This document shows positions 1-7,604 of a stretch of DNA of 64,000 bases, piece after piece. Numbering within the stretch: position 1 is the first letter of the stretch; the number at the start of each line of letters is the position of its first letter. A program made the position numbers and the translations under genes. Origin of the DNA: Lunatibacter salilacus (GTDB lineage: Bacteria > Bacteroidota > Bacteroidia > Cytophagales > Cyclobacteriaceae); contig NZ_VOLC01000007.1 in NCBI RefSeq assembly GCF_009797935.1, forward strand, positions 1-64,000. Reading direction: 5' to 3'. A model generated the notes under the pieces. The model did no database searches. It was given only the letters and a program-made list of their open reading frames with translations, and was not told the origin of the DNA.

Positions 1-1200
1 GTGGCGTCAGATAGGGTAATATCGGTGGACTTGTTGGCGGCATCCTCCTTTAGGGCGATGGCAGTTTCTGCAGCCGTTTTGTTGGCATCCACATTGCCCT
101 GCACCGTCCCGATATTGGCCTGCAAAACTATTTCCGAGGCAGTCGCACGGGTTGTTTCCGCTAAAATGTCTGTGGATAGGAGGCTTTCGGCATCCATTGC
201 ACGGGTAGTTTCAGCAATAAGATCGGCACTTAGCTTATCCTCGGCGGTAGTTGCCCTAATTGTTTCAGCGGCTAGGTCAGTGGCTAACGAATTTTCGGCA
301 TCAACTGCACGGGTAACCTCCGCGGCAAGGTCACCGGATATTGTGGTTTCCGCTTCAATTGCACGGTTGGTTTCGGCAGTAAGATCTGTGGCGAGTTTTT
401 CTTCGGCCGCAATGGCACGGGCAACTTCGTCGGCAAGGGCACCGCTGCCTTCCGCCGCTGATGCGTTGACGAAGGTTTTCACGGCAAGCTCTGTCGGGAA
501 CTTGGTGTTCGTGGCGTCTGAAAGGGTGATATCGGTGGACTTGTTGGCAGCGTCCTCCTTTAGGGCGATGGCAGTTTCTGCAGCCGTTTTGTAGGCGTCC
601 ACATTGTCTTGAACCGTCTCGATATTGACCTGCAAAACTTCTTCCGCTGCAGTCGCACGGACTGTCTCGGTTATAATGTCTGTGGTTAAGACGCTTTCCG
701 CATCCATTGCCCGGGTAGTTTCAGCAGTAAGATCGGCGTTTAGCTTATCCTCGGCGGTAGTTGCCCGGGTTGTTTCAGCGGCAAGGTCTCCAAATAGTGT
801 AGTTTCCGCATCAATTGCCCTGTTCGTTTCAGCGGCAAGGTCTGTGGCCAGCTTTTCTTCGGCAGCCGTGGCACGGGCAACCTCGCCGGCAAGGGCCCCG
901 CTGCCTTCCGCTGCGGATGCGTTGACGAAGGTTCTCACGGCAAGTTCTGTCGGGAACCTGGTGTTGGTGGCGTCCGAAAGGGTGATGTCGGTGGACTTGT
1001 TGGCGGAATCCTCCTTTAGGGCAATGGCAGTTTCCGCGGCCGTTTTGTTGGCGTCAATATTGTCCTGCAAAACTCCTTCCGCGGCAGTCGCCCGCGCTGT
1101 TTCAGCTATAAGGTCTGTGGATAAGATATTTTCGGCATCCGTTGCACGGGTAGTTTCGGCAATGAGATCGGCACTTAGCTTATCCTCGGCAGCTACTGCT
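1..1200 (-). repeat. Nested tandem repeats: 54-bp units inside 510/456-bp blocks
   Basis: The block beginning GTGGCGTC on the plus strand recurs at 1, 511 and 967, so the complete blocks are 510 and 456 bp. The difference is exactly 54 bp, the length of one small unit (18 codons), so the shorter block has lost, or the longer gained, one unit. The third block is partial and decays into unique sequence near 1200. All changes keep the reading frame of the secreted protein encoded here. Confidence 0.85.
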
Positions 1201-1700
1201 TTAGCAATTTCAAATTCAAATAATGATAAATCTACTTTTGAATCGAGAAACGGCTGAATCTTCGAAAGTGTCAAGTAAGGCAATAACATTTTTGAGGTAT
1301 CAGCAGCGTAGAGGATCGCTGGAATGTTAATCAGATCAGTAAATTCACCCGTTAGTGCAACTTTGGATAAATTCGGTTTGTTTAAAATCTGGGTATCACC
1401 ACTAACCGCATTCCAATCTGAGTAATTATGAGCCGAATTATTAATTAAAGACCAGCTATTTCCGTTAAAAAAATAAAATCCGGAATCACCATCAATTTGA
1501 TAAATAAGCAAAGCTTCGGATGGATTCGGAATATCGTTTTTTTGTGTATTCGTTAACCGAGGAATTAAAAGTCCCTTGTCATATGATTGAATTTCCAATG
1601 CCGCAGACGCATGGGGATTCTCAGTTCCTATTCCTACCTGAGCATGGAGGAAATAAGGGATAATTAAAAAAAAGATTAACAAGAGTAGATTTTTCTCCAT
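1..1700 (-). CDS. Large repetitive secreted protein, N-terminal part (runs off left edge)
   Basis: The frame is open from an ATG at 1700 to the window edge (566 codons), so the C-terminus is missing. It begins with a signal peptide ending in FLHAQ, followed by VGIGTENPHASAALEI and KGLLIPRLT, the N-terminal signature of many Bacteroidota secreted proteins with tail-fibre-like bodies. After about 170 residues the protein becomes a regular array of 18-residue units of the form AETxRAxxAExxLxxDLx, predicted to be helical or coiled coil. These are grouped in larger blocks that each carry KSTDITLSDATNT and ELAVKTFVNASAAEGSGALA. A surface or adhesin-like role is an inference from the secretion signal and architecture; no enzymatic domain is visible. 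The plus-strand open frames here are mirror images of the repeats. Confidence 0.85.
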   Translation of the reverse strand, partial: MEKNLLLLIFFLIIPYFLHAQVGIGTENPHASAALEIQSYDKGLLIPRLTNTQKNDIPNPSEALLIYQIDGDSGFYFFNGNSWSLINNSAHNYSDWNAVSGDTQILNKPNLSKVALTGEFTDLINIPAILYAADTSKMLLPYLTLSKIQPFLDSKVDLSLFEFEIAKAVAAEDKLSADLIAETTRATDAENILSTDLIAETARATAAEGVLQDNIDANKTAAETAIALKEDSANKSTDITLSDATNTRFPTELAVRTFVNASAAEGSGALAGEVARATAAEEKLATDLAAETNRAIDAETTLFGDLAAETTRATTAEDKLNADLTAETTRAMDAESVLTTDIITETVRATAAEEVLQVNIETVQDNVDAYKTAAETAIALKEDAANKSTDITLSDATNTKFPTELAVKTFVNASAAEGSGALADEVARAIAAEEKLATDLTAETNRAIEAETTISGDLAAEVTRAVDAENSLATDLAAETIRATTAEDKLSADLIAETTRAMDAESLLSTDILAETTRATASEIVLQANIGTVQGNVDANKTAAETAIALKEDAANKSTDITLSDA

Positions 1701-2232
1701 ATCACATTAAAAATTTATTTGAGATAATTTTTTTACACACAGAATGTCTAATAATACAACTGTCTAAACATTTGAATAATGATAGCTGTGCGGGCACTTA
1801 AAAGATTAAATTTAAATTAAGAAATAGCTTCGAAGTTGAATTAGCTGTTGATAAATTATCTCTTGATTTTTCTTGTAAAGCACACCAATTCTAAGCCCCT
1901 ATTCAATATTTGTATGTTTCAAAAACCTATTTTGAAACGTGCTTTGGTTAAACATGATTTACCTACCTTTAAAATTCAATAATCAGATTATAAAAGCGTG
2001 AGGCTAAAAAATGAAATTTGTCAGATAAGTGGAATTTTTGCCTTGAACTTCAAATACGTTTAATAATTCATATGAATTTCGAGTATTTATATGATCAAAA
2101 AAAGACACCATAATTGGTAATGGAGACATTTTTCTAATACAAAAATCCTATCAGTTTTAATGCTCAATTCTCCATAAGGAAGCACAGGTTAGTAAAAAAA
2201 AAACGCTATGCCGCAAATAATTCTTTTCGGAA
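1701..2232. other. Gene-less AT-rich spacer with one strong inverted repeat
   Basis: No supported gene. A perfect inverted repeat GTTTCAAAA-ACCTA-TTTTGAAAC lies at 1916-1938, followed at once by GTGCTTT (1939-1945), whose complement AAAGCAC is at 1877-1883. It lies upstream of the repetitive secreted protein and downstream of the AraC gene, both on the minus strand, so it could be a terminator without a clear T-run or an operator. I cannot decide between these. Confidence 0.4.
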
Positions 2233-3474
2233 TTATGATGGGATTTGCTGGAAATTTTTCCAATATTCAGATGGACTGCATCCTTTTGCCTTTTTGAAGG
2301 CATTGAAAAAGGTAGTTCTTGAATTGAATCCCGCCATCTCCCCCAATGCTTCTAACGTATAATAATCAAGGTACCCATCTTCTATCTTGGAAATGGAATA
2401 TGCTATCCTATATTGGTTTAAAAATTCGTTGAAATTTTTATCAAATTCATTATTGATTACCAATGACACCAACTTGGGAGATTTATGGATACGCTTGGCA
2501 AAATTGTTCAATGTCAACCCTATTTCGGTGAAAATTTGCTCTTTTTCCATTATCGATAGGATCTCCTTTTTAATTTGGGCTGTTTCCATTCGTCCTATAG
2601 CGTCCAGTTGTCCTGTAGATGACTTTCTATTCTTTTCAGGTTGGTCTGCTTCTTGGGAATTTAGGCCACGGATTTGATCATTATCCACTTCGGCAAATCT
2701 TGAGTCTTTGTTACCGCCACGCACTTTCATAAATCCAGCTCCAAAATTGACAAAAAGGTTCAGAACAAGAAGTCCAATTAGAGAAATTCTTCTTAAAAAA
2801 TAATTCTCCACTAACAAGTCAGCTGACCCAAAATATATCAAAACCTCGAAAAAAGCATACGCAAATTGAAATACAACTAACCAACCTATACTTGCCAATA
2901 CGATCGTAATATCATAATTCTGCCTTTTACTTAAACTAGTATTGAAAATCTCAGGTCGCAACCTATGTACTAAATATACTGAATAGGCAAAATAGCCGGT
3001 CTGAAGGCATATTCTAAACAGATAATGGAATTGAATTGGAATTAATCCACCAGCTTCGAAATTAAATTTGGAATGATCAGATACTAATAATTCGGCATAC
3101 GCAGATTTAACTTCGGCAGACTCGAAATAAAAAGGTAGCAAATCCAATAAATGGACGAGGGCAGGAAGAAAATGAATCCAATCTCTTTTCCGGAATCCTG
3201 TTGATCTAAAGATCGTATTTCTTATAAAAAAGTAGAAAAATGGCGCACACAGATACATCAACGGACTGAAAGTCCTCAATAATTGTGGTACTTCAATTAT
3301 AAATCCTGCCTCAAACCAAATATAATAGATGGCCAAACAGAAATTATAAAAAAACAACGAAATATAAAGGAACCTATATCCACCAATATGTTTTTCTCGT
3401 TTGACCGCCAAGACAAAGCTATTGAAAGTAGCAACAGCGAAAATTACGATGACAAACAGCAAATAAAACTCCAT
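2233..3474 (-). CDS. Membrane-anchored AraC-family transcriptional regulator
   Basis: 413 residues. The N-terminal ~240 residues hold about seven hydrophobic segments, the membrane sensor half seen in many Bacteroidota AraC regulators. A charged linker (around 250-300) leads to a C-terminal helix-turn-helix pair of AraC type: KSPKLVSLVINNEF is the first recognition region, and the conserved second helix reads LGEMAGFNSRTTFFNAFKKAKG followed by SPSEYW. The product should bind DNA at the membrane in response to an unknown envelope or extracellular signal. No partner gene is adjacent. It stands alone between two spacers, transcribed towards the repetitive secreted protein, which is a possible but unproven target. 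Confidence 0.85.
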   Translation of the reverse strand: MEFYLLFVIVIFAVATFNSFVLAVKREKHIGGYRFLYISLFFYNFCLAIYYIWFEAGFIIEVPQLLRTFSPLMYLCAPFFYFFIRNTIFRSTGFRKRDWIHFLPALVHLLDLLPFYFESAEVKSAYAELLVSDHSKFNFEAGGLIPIQFHYLFRICLQTGYFAYSVYLVHRLRPEIFNTSLSKRQNYDITIVLASIGWLVVFQFAYAFFEVLIYFGSADLLVENYFLRRISLIGLLVLNLFVNFGAGFMKVRGGNKDSRFAEVDNDQIRGLNSQEADQPEKNRKSSTGQLDAIGRMETAQIKKEILSIMEKEQIFTEIGLTLNNFAKRIHKSPKLVSLVINNEFDKNFNEFLNQYRIAYSISKIEDGYLDYYTLEALGEMAGFNSRTTFFNAFKKAKGCSPSEYWKNFQQIPS

Positions 3475-3679
3475 AATTCTAAATAGGCATTGGGTAAATG
3501 TTTAAAAGTTTTACAATTGTAACTTATTAATGACTGAATTTAGAAAATAAATTGAACAAATAGGAGAATTTTCTTGGAAAGTTAATTTTTTCGGAACTAT
3601 TATAGACAACAGCTACCGTTTGAGAAAAAACCCGTAATCCCATACTTTTCAATTTATAAAAAAGCACAAGCGGAAAAAA

Positions 3680-4447
3680 TCACCTCGCACTGGAAATATC
3701 CGTCTTTAGCTCCTGTATCATTTTAGCAATATCCTCTAGCGTAACCTCCTTTTTCTGATCCGGCTGTTCGGGAAATTCCAGACTGATAAAGGCCTTTGCT
3801 TCCCAAACTTCTACTATATCCTCCCCAAAGACCTCAAACGGCTTATACCGATCATTGTCCGAAACCAGAAAAAGCTTCCCCTTATCCTCCAAATAATTGA
3901 ACACCCGCTTGTATACGATTCCTTCGCTCTTGGTAACCAAGACATAGGTTTTGCCATTTTTTATCTCTTTGGCATTATTTATAAACGAACCTACAATCAC
4001 AGTCCCCGGAACAATTGGCAACATACTGTCCCCGCTAATTTCAAAGGCTCTGTAGGTTTGATTGCGGGAAAGGTGGGGCAAATGGAACTGGGGCTGATTC
4101 CCTACATACTCCGGATCGGCAAAGCCATTCAGATATCCGGCAGATGCCTTTTGACCAATTAGGATAATAGTTTCATTATCCTCCTTATCTACGGCGACGG
4201 TCAGGATCTTGTCGGGATCCAAGTTTACCTGAATCTGATTTCCATTTGACAGGTCATGCCGAAGCAGCCTATCCACGGAAACACCAAAAATTTCAGCAAG
4301 GATAGTTAAGGAGGGTAGTTTTGGTTCCGAGCGCCCATCCTCGTAGGCGGATATCATAGTTCGCTGCACACCCAAGTGCTCAGAAAGCGCTTCCTGTGTC
4401 AAACCCGCTTGCTGACGAAGGAGTTTTATGTTTTTACCCAGATACAT
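3680..4447 (-). CDS. XRE-type repressor with S24 (LexA-like) self-cleavage domain
   Basis: 255 residues in the classic phage-repressor layout. The N-terminal helix-turn-helix (about 5-60) contains LTQEALSEHLGVQRTMISAYE. The C-terminal S24 peptidase fold has the nucleophile Ser141 in ISGDSMLP and the general-base Lys180 in GIVYKRV, 39 residues apart as usual, with an Ala103-Gly104 bond in KASAGYLNG that fits the normal autocleavage site. It lies 2 nt behind the 93-residue gene upstream, so the two form an operon. Two 17-bp palindromes lie in the promoter region, which argues for autorepression relieved by damage or stress. No other prophage gene is nearby, so this is either a host regulator or the last trace of a phage. 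Confidence 0.88.
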   Translation of the reverse strand: MYLGKNIKLLRQQAGLTQEALSEHLGVQRTMISAYEDGRSEPKLPSLTILAEIFGVSVDRLLRHDLSNGNQIQVNLDPDKILTVAVDKEDNETIILIGQKASAGYLNGFADPEYVGNQPQFHLPHLSRNQTYRAFEISGDSMLPIVPGTVIVGSFINNAKEIKNGKTYVLVTKSEGIVYKRVFNYLEDKGKLFLVSDNDRYKPFEVFGEDIVEVWEAKAFISLEFPEQPDQKKEVTLEDIAKMIQELKTDISSAR

Positions 4448-4449
4448 CG

Positions 4450-4731
4450 TTAAGCCGTATAAAGGAAAAAATTATAATCGTCCTTCCAACCTTCCTTAAA
4501 CGAAAATCTAAGCAAGTCGTGTTTTGCGGACTCCCTGAATTGAATGCGCTCTTGGATTTCCTGAACAATTTCATCCGCACTTTTTCCTGAGGGAGTCAAA
4601 AGGTAGCCATAGCGGGATTTTTCGTTGTCATCTATATAGAATTTGATTTGCAAATTCCCCGAATCCAACTTTTTGCTGGTGTAGGTAATGGTTCTCATTG
4701 GTATGTTGATTGAATTAGCCAATTGGGACAT
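4450..4731 (-). CDS. Small protein co-transcribed with the S24 repressor
   Basis: 93 residues if started at the ATG at 4731; a second in-frame ATG at 4698 (MRTITYTSKKLDSG) would give 82. No family recognised: charged, soluble, no signal peptide, no helix-turn-helix. It ends 2 nt before the repressor starts and is therefore almost certainly in the same transcript. The first ATG lies inside operator 1, which makes the downstream start attractive because the transcript could then begin between the two. An accessory or co-regulator role is only an inference from position. Confidence 0.65.
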   Translation of the reverse strand: MSQLANSINIPMRTITYTSKKLDSGNLQIKFYIDDNEKSRYGYLLTPSGKSADEIVQEIQERIQFRESAKHDLLRFSFKEGWKDDYNFFLYTA

Positions 4732-4747
4732 GTTTACAAAATAAACA
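4731..4747. promoter_or_regulatory. Operator 1 of the S24 repressor operon
   Basis: TGTTTA-CAAAA-TAAACA, a 17-bp inverted repeat with perfect 6-bp arms. It shares arms and length with the second palindrome 32 bp away (three helical turns), as expected for two dimers of one repressor on one face of DNA. Confidence 0.7.
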
Positions 4748-4762
4748 ATGCTAATATAGTGA

Positions 4763-4785
4763 TGTTTATTTTATAAACAAATATA
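4763..4785 (-). promoter_or_regulatory. Operator 2 overlapping a -7 element
   Basis: The palindrome TGTTTAT-TTT-ATAAACA occupies 4763-4779. On the minus strand it begins at the last two bases of TATATTTG (4778-4785), a match to the Bacteroidota -7 consensus TAnnTTTG. The -33 element is weak. A repressor bound here would cover the -7/start region, so autoregulation is likely. Confidence 0.65.
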
Positions 4786-5005
4786 ACTAAGTATTATTTT
4801 GATTAAAAAATAAACCAGATACTTTAGTTTGAATCACATAATTCAAGTCATAGGTAGCTTTTTATACCTATTTAATTTAAATTCATACCATTTTTAAATT
4901 TTATAGGTGTTTTTAAAACCTATTTTTGATAAAGATATTTTTTTTGAAAGTTATTTCAGCTAAATTTATAACCAATAAGAATCAATAACTCACTTTATAC
5001 TACTT

Positions 5006-6178
5006 ATGAAAAACATCAACAGAAGAGATTGGCTTAAAACCAGTGTTTTGGGCCTTGGATCAATGTCTTTATTATCCGGAAATCTTTTGGCGAAATCCGG
5101 AAGCGCCGCCAACGCAACTGCAACCTGGAGCAGGGAAAGCATGCTTTGGGAATTGAACCCTATATATAATGAGGTTAAAATGAAAGCCAGGCTTTTGGCG
5201 AACGAAAATCCATTCGGGCCTTCTACAAAAGTGCAAAAGGCAATTGCGGAATCCATTAATACCGGTAACCGCTACGGACATGCTGATGCAGCATACCTGA
5301 TTAGCATCATAGCTGAAAAAGAAGGCGTAAAGCCGGAAAACATCATGTTGGGTCCAGGTTCAACAGATTTGCTTGAAAAAACAGCGATTGTTCTGTGCAA
5401 AGACGGAGGAAATGTGGTTTCTGCGGATCCATCATATATGTCATTAGTAAACACTGCACAAGCAGTAGGTGGAAGCTGGAAAGCAGTTCCTTTGAAAGCT
5501 GACTATTCTCACGATCTTCCCGGCATGACTTCAGCCATAGACAGCGATACAAAACTTGTTTATGTATGTAACCCAAACAATCCAATGGGTGCCATCACTG
5601 AAGCTGGTTCTTTGAAGGAATTTTGCAAAACTGCTTCCAAGAAAACTCCAATTTTCGTTGACGAAGCATATTTGGAATTTATGGACAAGCCAGAAGATAA
5701 CACCATGGCAGACTTGGTAAGTGAAGGATACGATGTCATGATTGCAAGAACATTCTCTAAAGTTCATGGAATGGCTGGATTGAGAATTGGATATTTGGTA
5801 GCCACAGAAGAAAGAATCAACTCTATTACCAAAATGGTACGAGGAACTATGGGCTTGTGCGTCACTTCTTTAAAAGGCGCTATTGCCAGTCTTCAGGATG
5901 AACAATTCATTGTTAACTGCAGAAAGTGGAACAAAGAATCCAGAGAATTTACTTCTGACAAAATTCAGGCAATGGGTTTCAAAGAAATCCCTTCCCACAC
6001 CTCTTTTATGATTTTCCCTATTCAGGAAGACGGAAGAGCCTTTTCCAAAAAAATGATGGATCAAGGTGTAGGTATTCGGGCATATTCCATTGCTGATTCT
6101 CCTTGGTGCCGTGTAAGTATGGGTACCATGGATGAGATGAAGCTATTTGTGGATGCATTGAAAGTAGCTACTACCTAA
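5006..6178 (+). CDS. Tat-exported HisC-like PLP aminotransferase
   Basis: 390 residues. The N-terminus has a twin-arginine signal (INRRDWLKTS, then a hydrophobic stretch), so the enzyme should be exported folded with its cofactor. The rest is a fold-type I aminotransferase of the histidinol-phosphate class: NENPFGPS near 66-73, CNPNNPMG at 188-195, FVDEAYLEF at 217-225, and the Schiff-base lysine Lys252 in ARTFSKVHGMAGLRIGY. The cytosolic his operon is absent, so histidine synthesis is unlikely to be its job; an amino donor or acceptor in the periplasm is implied but unknown. It is followed 75 bp later by a carrier gene on the same strand, which may form a functional pair. Confidence 0.85.
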   Translation: MKNINRRDWLKTSVLGLGSMSLLSGNLLAKSGSAANATATWSRESMLWELNPIYNEVKMKARLLANENPFGPSTKVQKAIAESINTGNRYGHADAAYLISIIAEKEGVKPENIMLGPGSTDLLEKTAIVLCKDGGNVVSADPSYMSLVNTAQAVGGSWKAVPLKADYSHDLPGMTSAIDSDTKLVYVCNPNNPMGAITEAGSLKEFCKTASKKTPIFVDEAYLEFMDKPEDNTMADLVSEGYDVMIARTFSKVHGMAGLRIGYLVATEERINSITKMVRGTMGLCVTSLKGAIASLQDEQFIVNCRKWNKESREFTSDKIQAMGFKEIPSHTSFMIFPIQEDGRAFSKKMMDQGVGIRAYSIADSPWCRVSMGTMDEMKLFVDALKVATT

Positions 6179-6253
6179 TTTCGTATTCCCAAACCAATAA
6201 ACAGTAAACCCAAATAACCTTCATATACTAACCACAACAATTAAAATCAACTT

Positions 6254-7366
6254 ATGAATATAGCAGTCCAAAAGACGCTTTCCTTGCTATTGTTATTGGT
6301 TATTGGGTTTTTGTTAAGAGGGAAACTAAAGGATCCTGCCCAACAGAAGGGATTAAAAACACTGATATTGACGATTGCTTTACCTGCTATCATCTTTGTA
6401 GCCTTGCTAAAAGCAGAAGTACAGCCTGACCTTATCATGTTGCCCATATTAGCAATAGCATTTAATGTCATTCTGTACTTTATCTTGAAGTATACTTTAC
6501 CCGCATTCGGAATAGAAAAGGATACCAGTACCTACCGAACTTACTTACTTCTGTTTCCTTCCCTGGCACCGGGTCTTTCCTGTTTTCCATTCCTAATTGA
6601 ATACTTGGGTGATGACGCCTTGGCCTGGGGTGCATTGGCTGATATTGGAAACAAAATATTTGTGCTAATTATCGCCTATATGATCGCCATGCGCTGGTAT
6701 TACAAGATCAATACGGAGATAAAGGCAGGAAACGGTGATAAAATCAAATCCCTATTGTTGAGTTTAATCAACGAACCGATAAATATTGTCATTATTCTAG
6801 CCTTGGTTTTGCTTAGCCTGGACATTCACTTGGTTGATTTGCCAGTCTTTATTTCTTCGGCAATCAACACGCTGAGCAACTTAATGACACCTTTGGTATT
6901 GATATTTATTGGTATCGCCGTGATATTTAACTGGAAACAAATTCGAAAAATTGCCGGCTTACTTATGGTCCGTGCGGGATTGACGTTTTTACTCAGTGGT
7001 ATCGTTTTGGTATTCGCTCCGCAGTTATCCTATGCGGCGATTATGGTGCTGGTAGTATTTCCACAAAGTGCGGTAAGCTTCTGGCCGTTTGCGCATATGG
7101 CCGCCATTTCCGCCATGGAACAAAAATCTGAAATTCAAAAGAGAAAAACCTTTGATATGGAGTTGGCTGTTAACATTATCGGTGTTTCGTTGCCATTCGC
7201 AACTATTATCATGCTAACGGTCTTTTCCTTTGGAGAACTGTTCGCAACGACTACCACCCTATTTAGTGTAGGTTTCGGATTGATTGCCCTTGGAATTATC
7301 AAACCCGTACTGTCATGGTTCAATATCATTGAATATAACCCCACATTGGAAAAAGAAAGTCAATAG
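6254..7366 (+). CDS. AEC-type (auxin efflux carrier-like) permease
   Basis: 370 residues with about ten hydrophobic segments spread over the whole length and no soluble domain. The alternating pattern, LRGKLKDPAQQKG after the first helix and the ALPAIIF motif in the second, resembles the AEC/bile-acid-like permease superfamily. The substrate cannot be read from sequence. It starts 75 bp after the exported aminotransferase on the same strand and ends at a strong terminator, so the two are probably one transcript and the carrier may move a substrate or product of that enzyme. Confidence 0.7.
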   Translation: MNIAVQKTLSLLLLLVIGFLLRGKLKDPAQQKGLKTLILTIALPAIIFVALLKAEVQPDLIMLPILAIAFNVILYFILKYTLPAFGIEKDTSTYRTYLLLFPSLAPGLSCFPFLIEYLGDDALAWGALADIGNKIFVLIIAYMIAMRWYYKINTEIKAGNGDKIKSLLLSLINEPINIVIILALVLLSLDIHLVDLPVFISSAINTLSNLMTPLVLIFIGIAVIFNWKQIRKIAGLLMVRAGLTFLLSGIVLVFAPQLSYAAIMVLVVFPQSAVSFWPFAHMAAISAMEQKSEIQKRKTFDMELAVNIIGVSLPFATIIMLTVFSFGELFATTTTLFSVGFGLIALGIIKPVLSWFNIIEYNPTLEKESQ

Positions 7367-7468
7367 TTAAAATTTCTTTCTTGTTCAAGACAACAAACCA
7401 CTAACAAACCTTTGAGAATGGCTGGATTAAAAAAGTGAAGAATCACCAACTTGCCTATCAAAACCCTT

Positions 7469-7503
7469 GAAAAGAGCCGTAGAAATACGGCTCTTTTCTT
7501 TTA
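7469..7503 (+). terminator. Rho-independent terminator of the aminotransferase-carrier unit
   Basis: Perfect 13-bp stem (GAAAAGAGCCGTA, 7469-7481) with a GAAA loop and the right arm at 7486-7498, followed by Ts. Confidence 0.85.
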
Positions 7504-7552
7504 GAAAGGTCAATATGGAATTATCGACAGCTTAGTTAGCTGCTAGTAGGAA

Positions 7553-7583
7553 TAAAAAAAGCCGCTGGAATTACACAGCGGCT
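7553..7583 (-). terminator. Rho-independent terminator of tex
   Basis: On the minus strand the stem AGCCGCTG/CAGCGGCT (7560-7567 with 7576-7583) is followed by seven Ts, 20 bp past the tex stop codon. Confidence 0.85.
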
Positions 7584-7604
7584 CTCTTGAAACGATTACC
7601 TTTT

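Noticed and set aside
1-1257. Two long plus-strand open frames rich in Ala-Ser-Val
   Set aside because: They are the reverse image of the 54-bp repeats in the minus-strand secreted protein, which has a start, signal peptide and known N-terminal motif.
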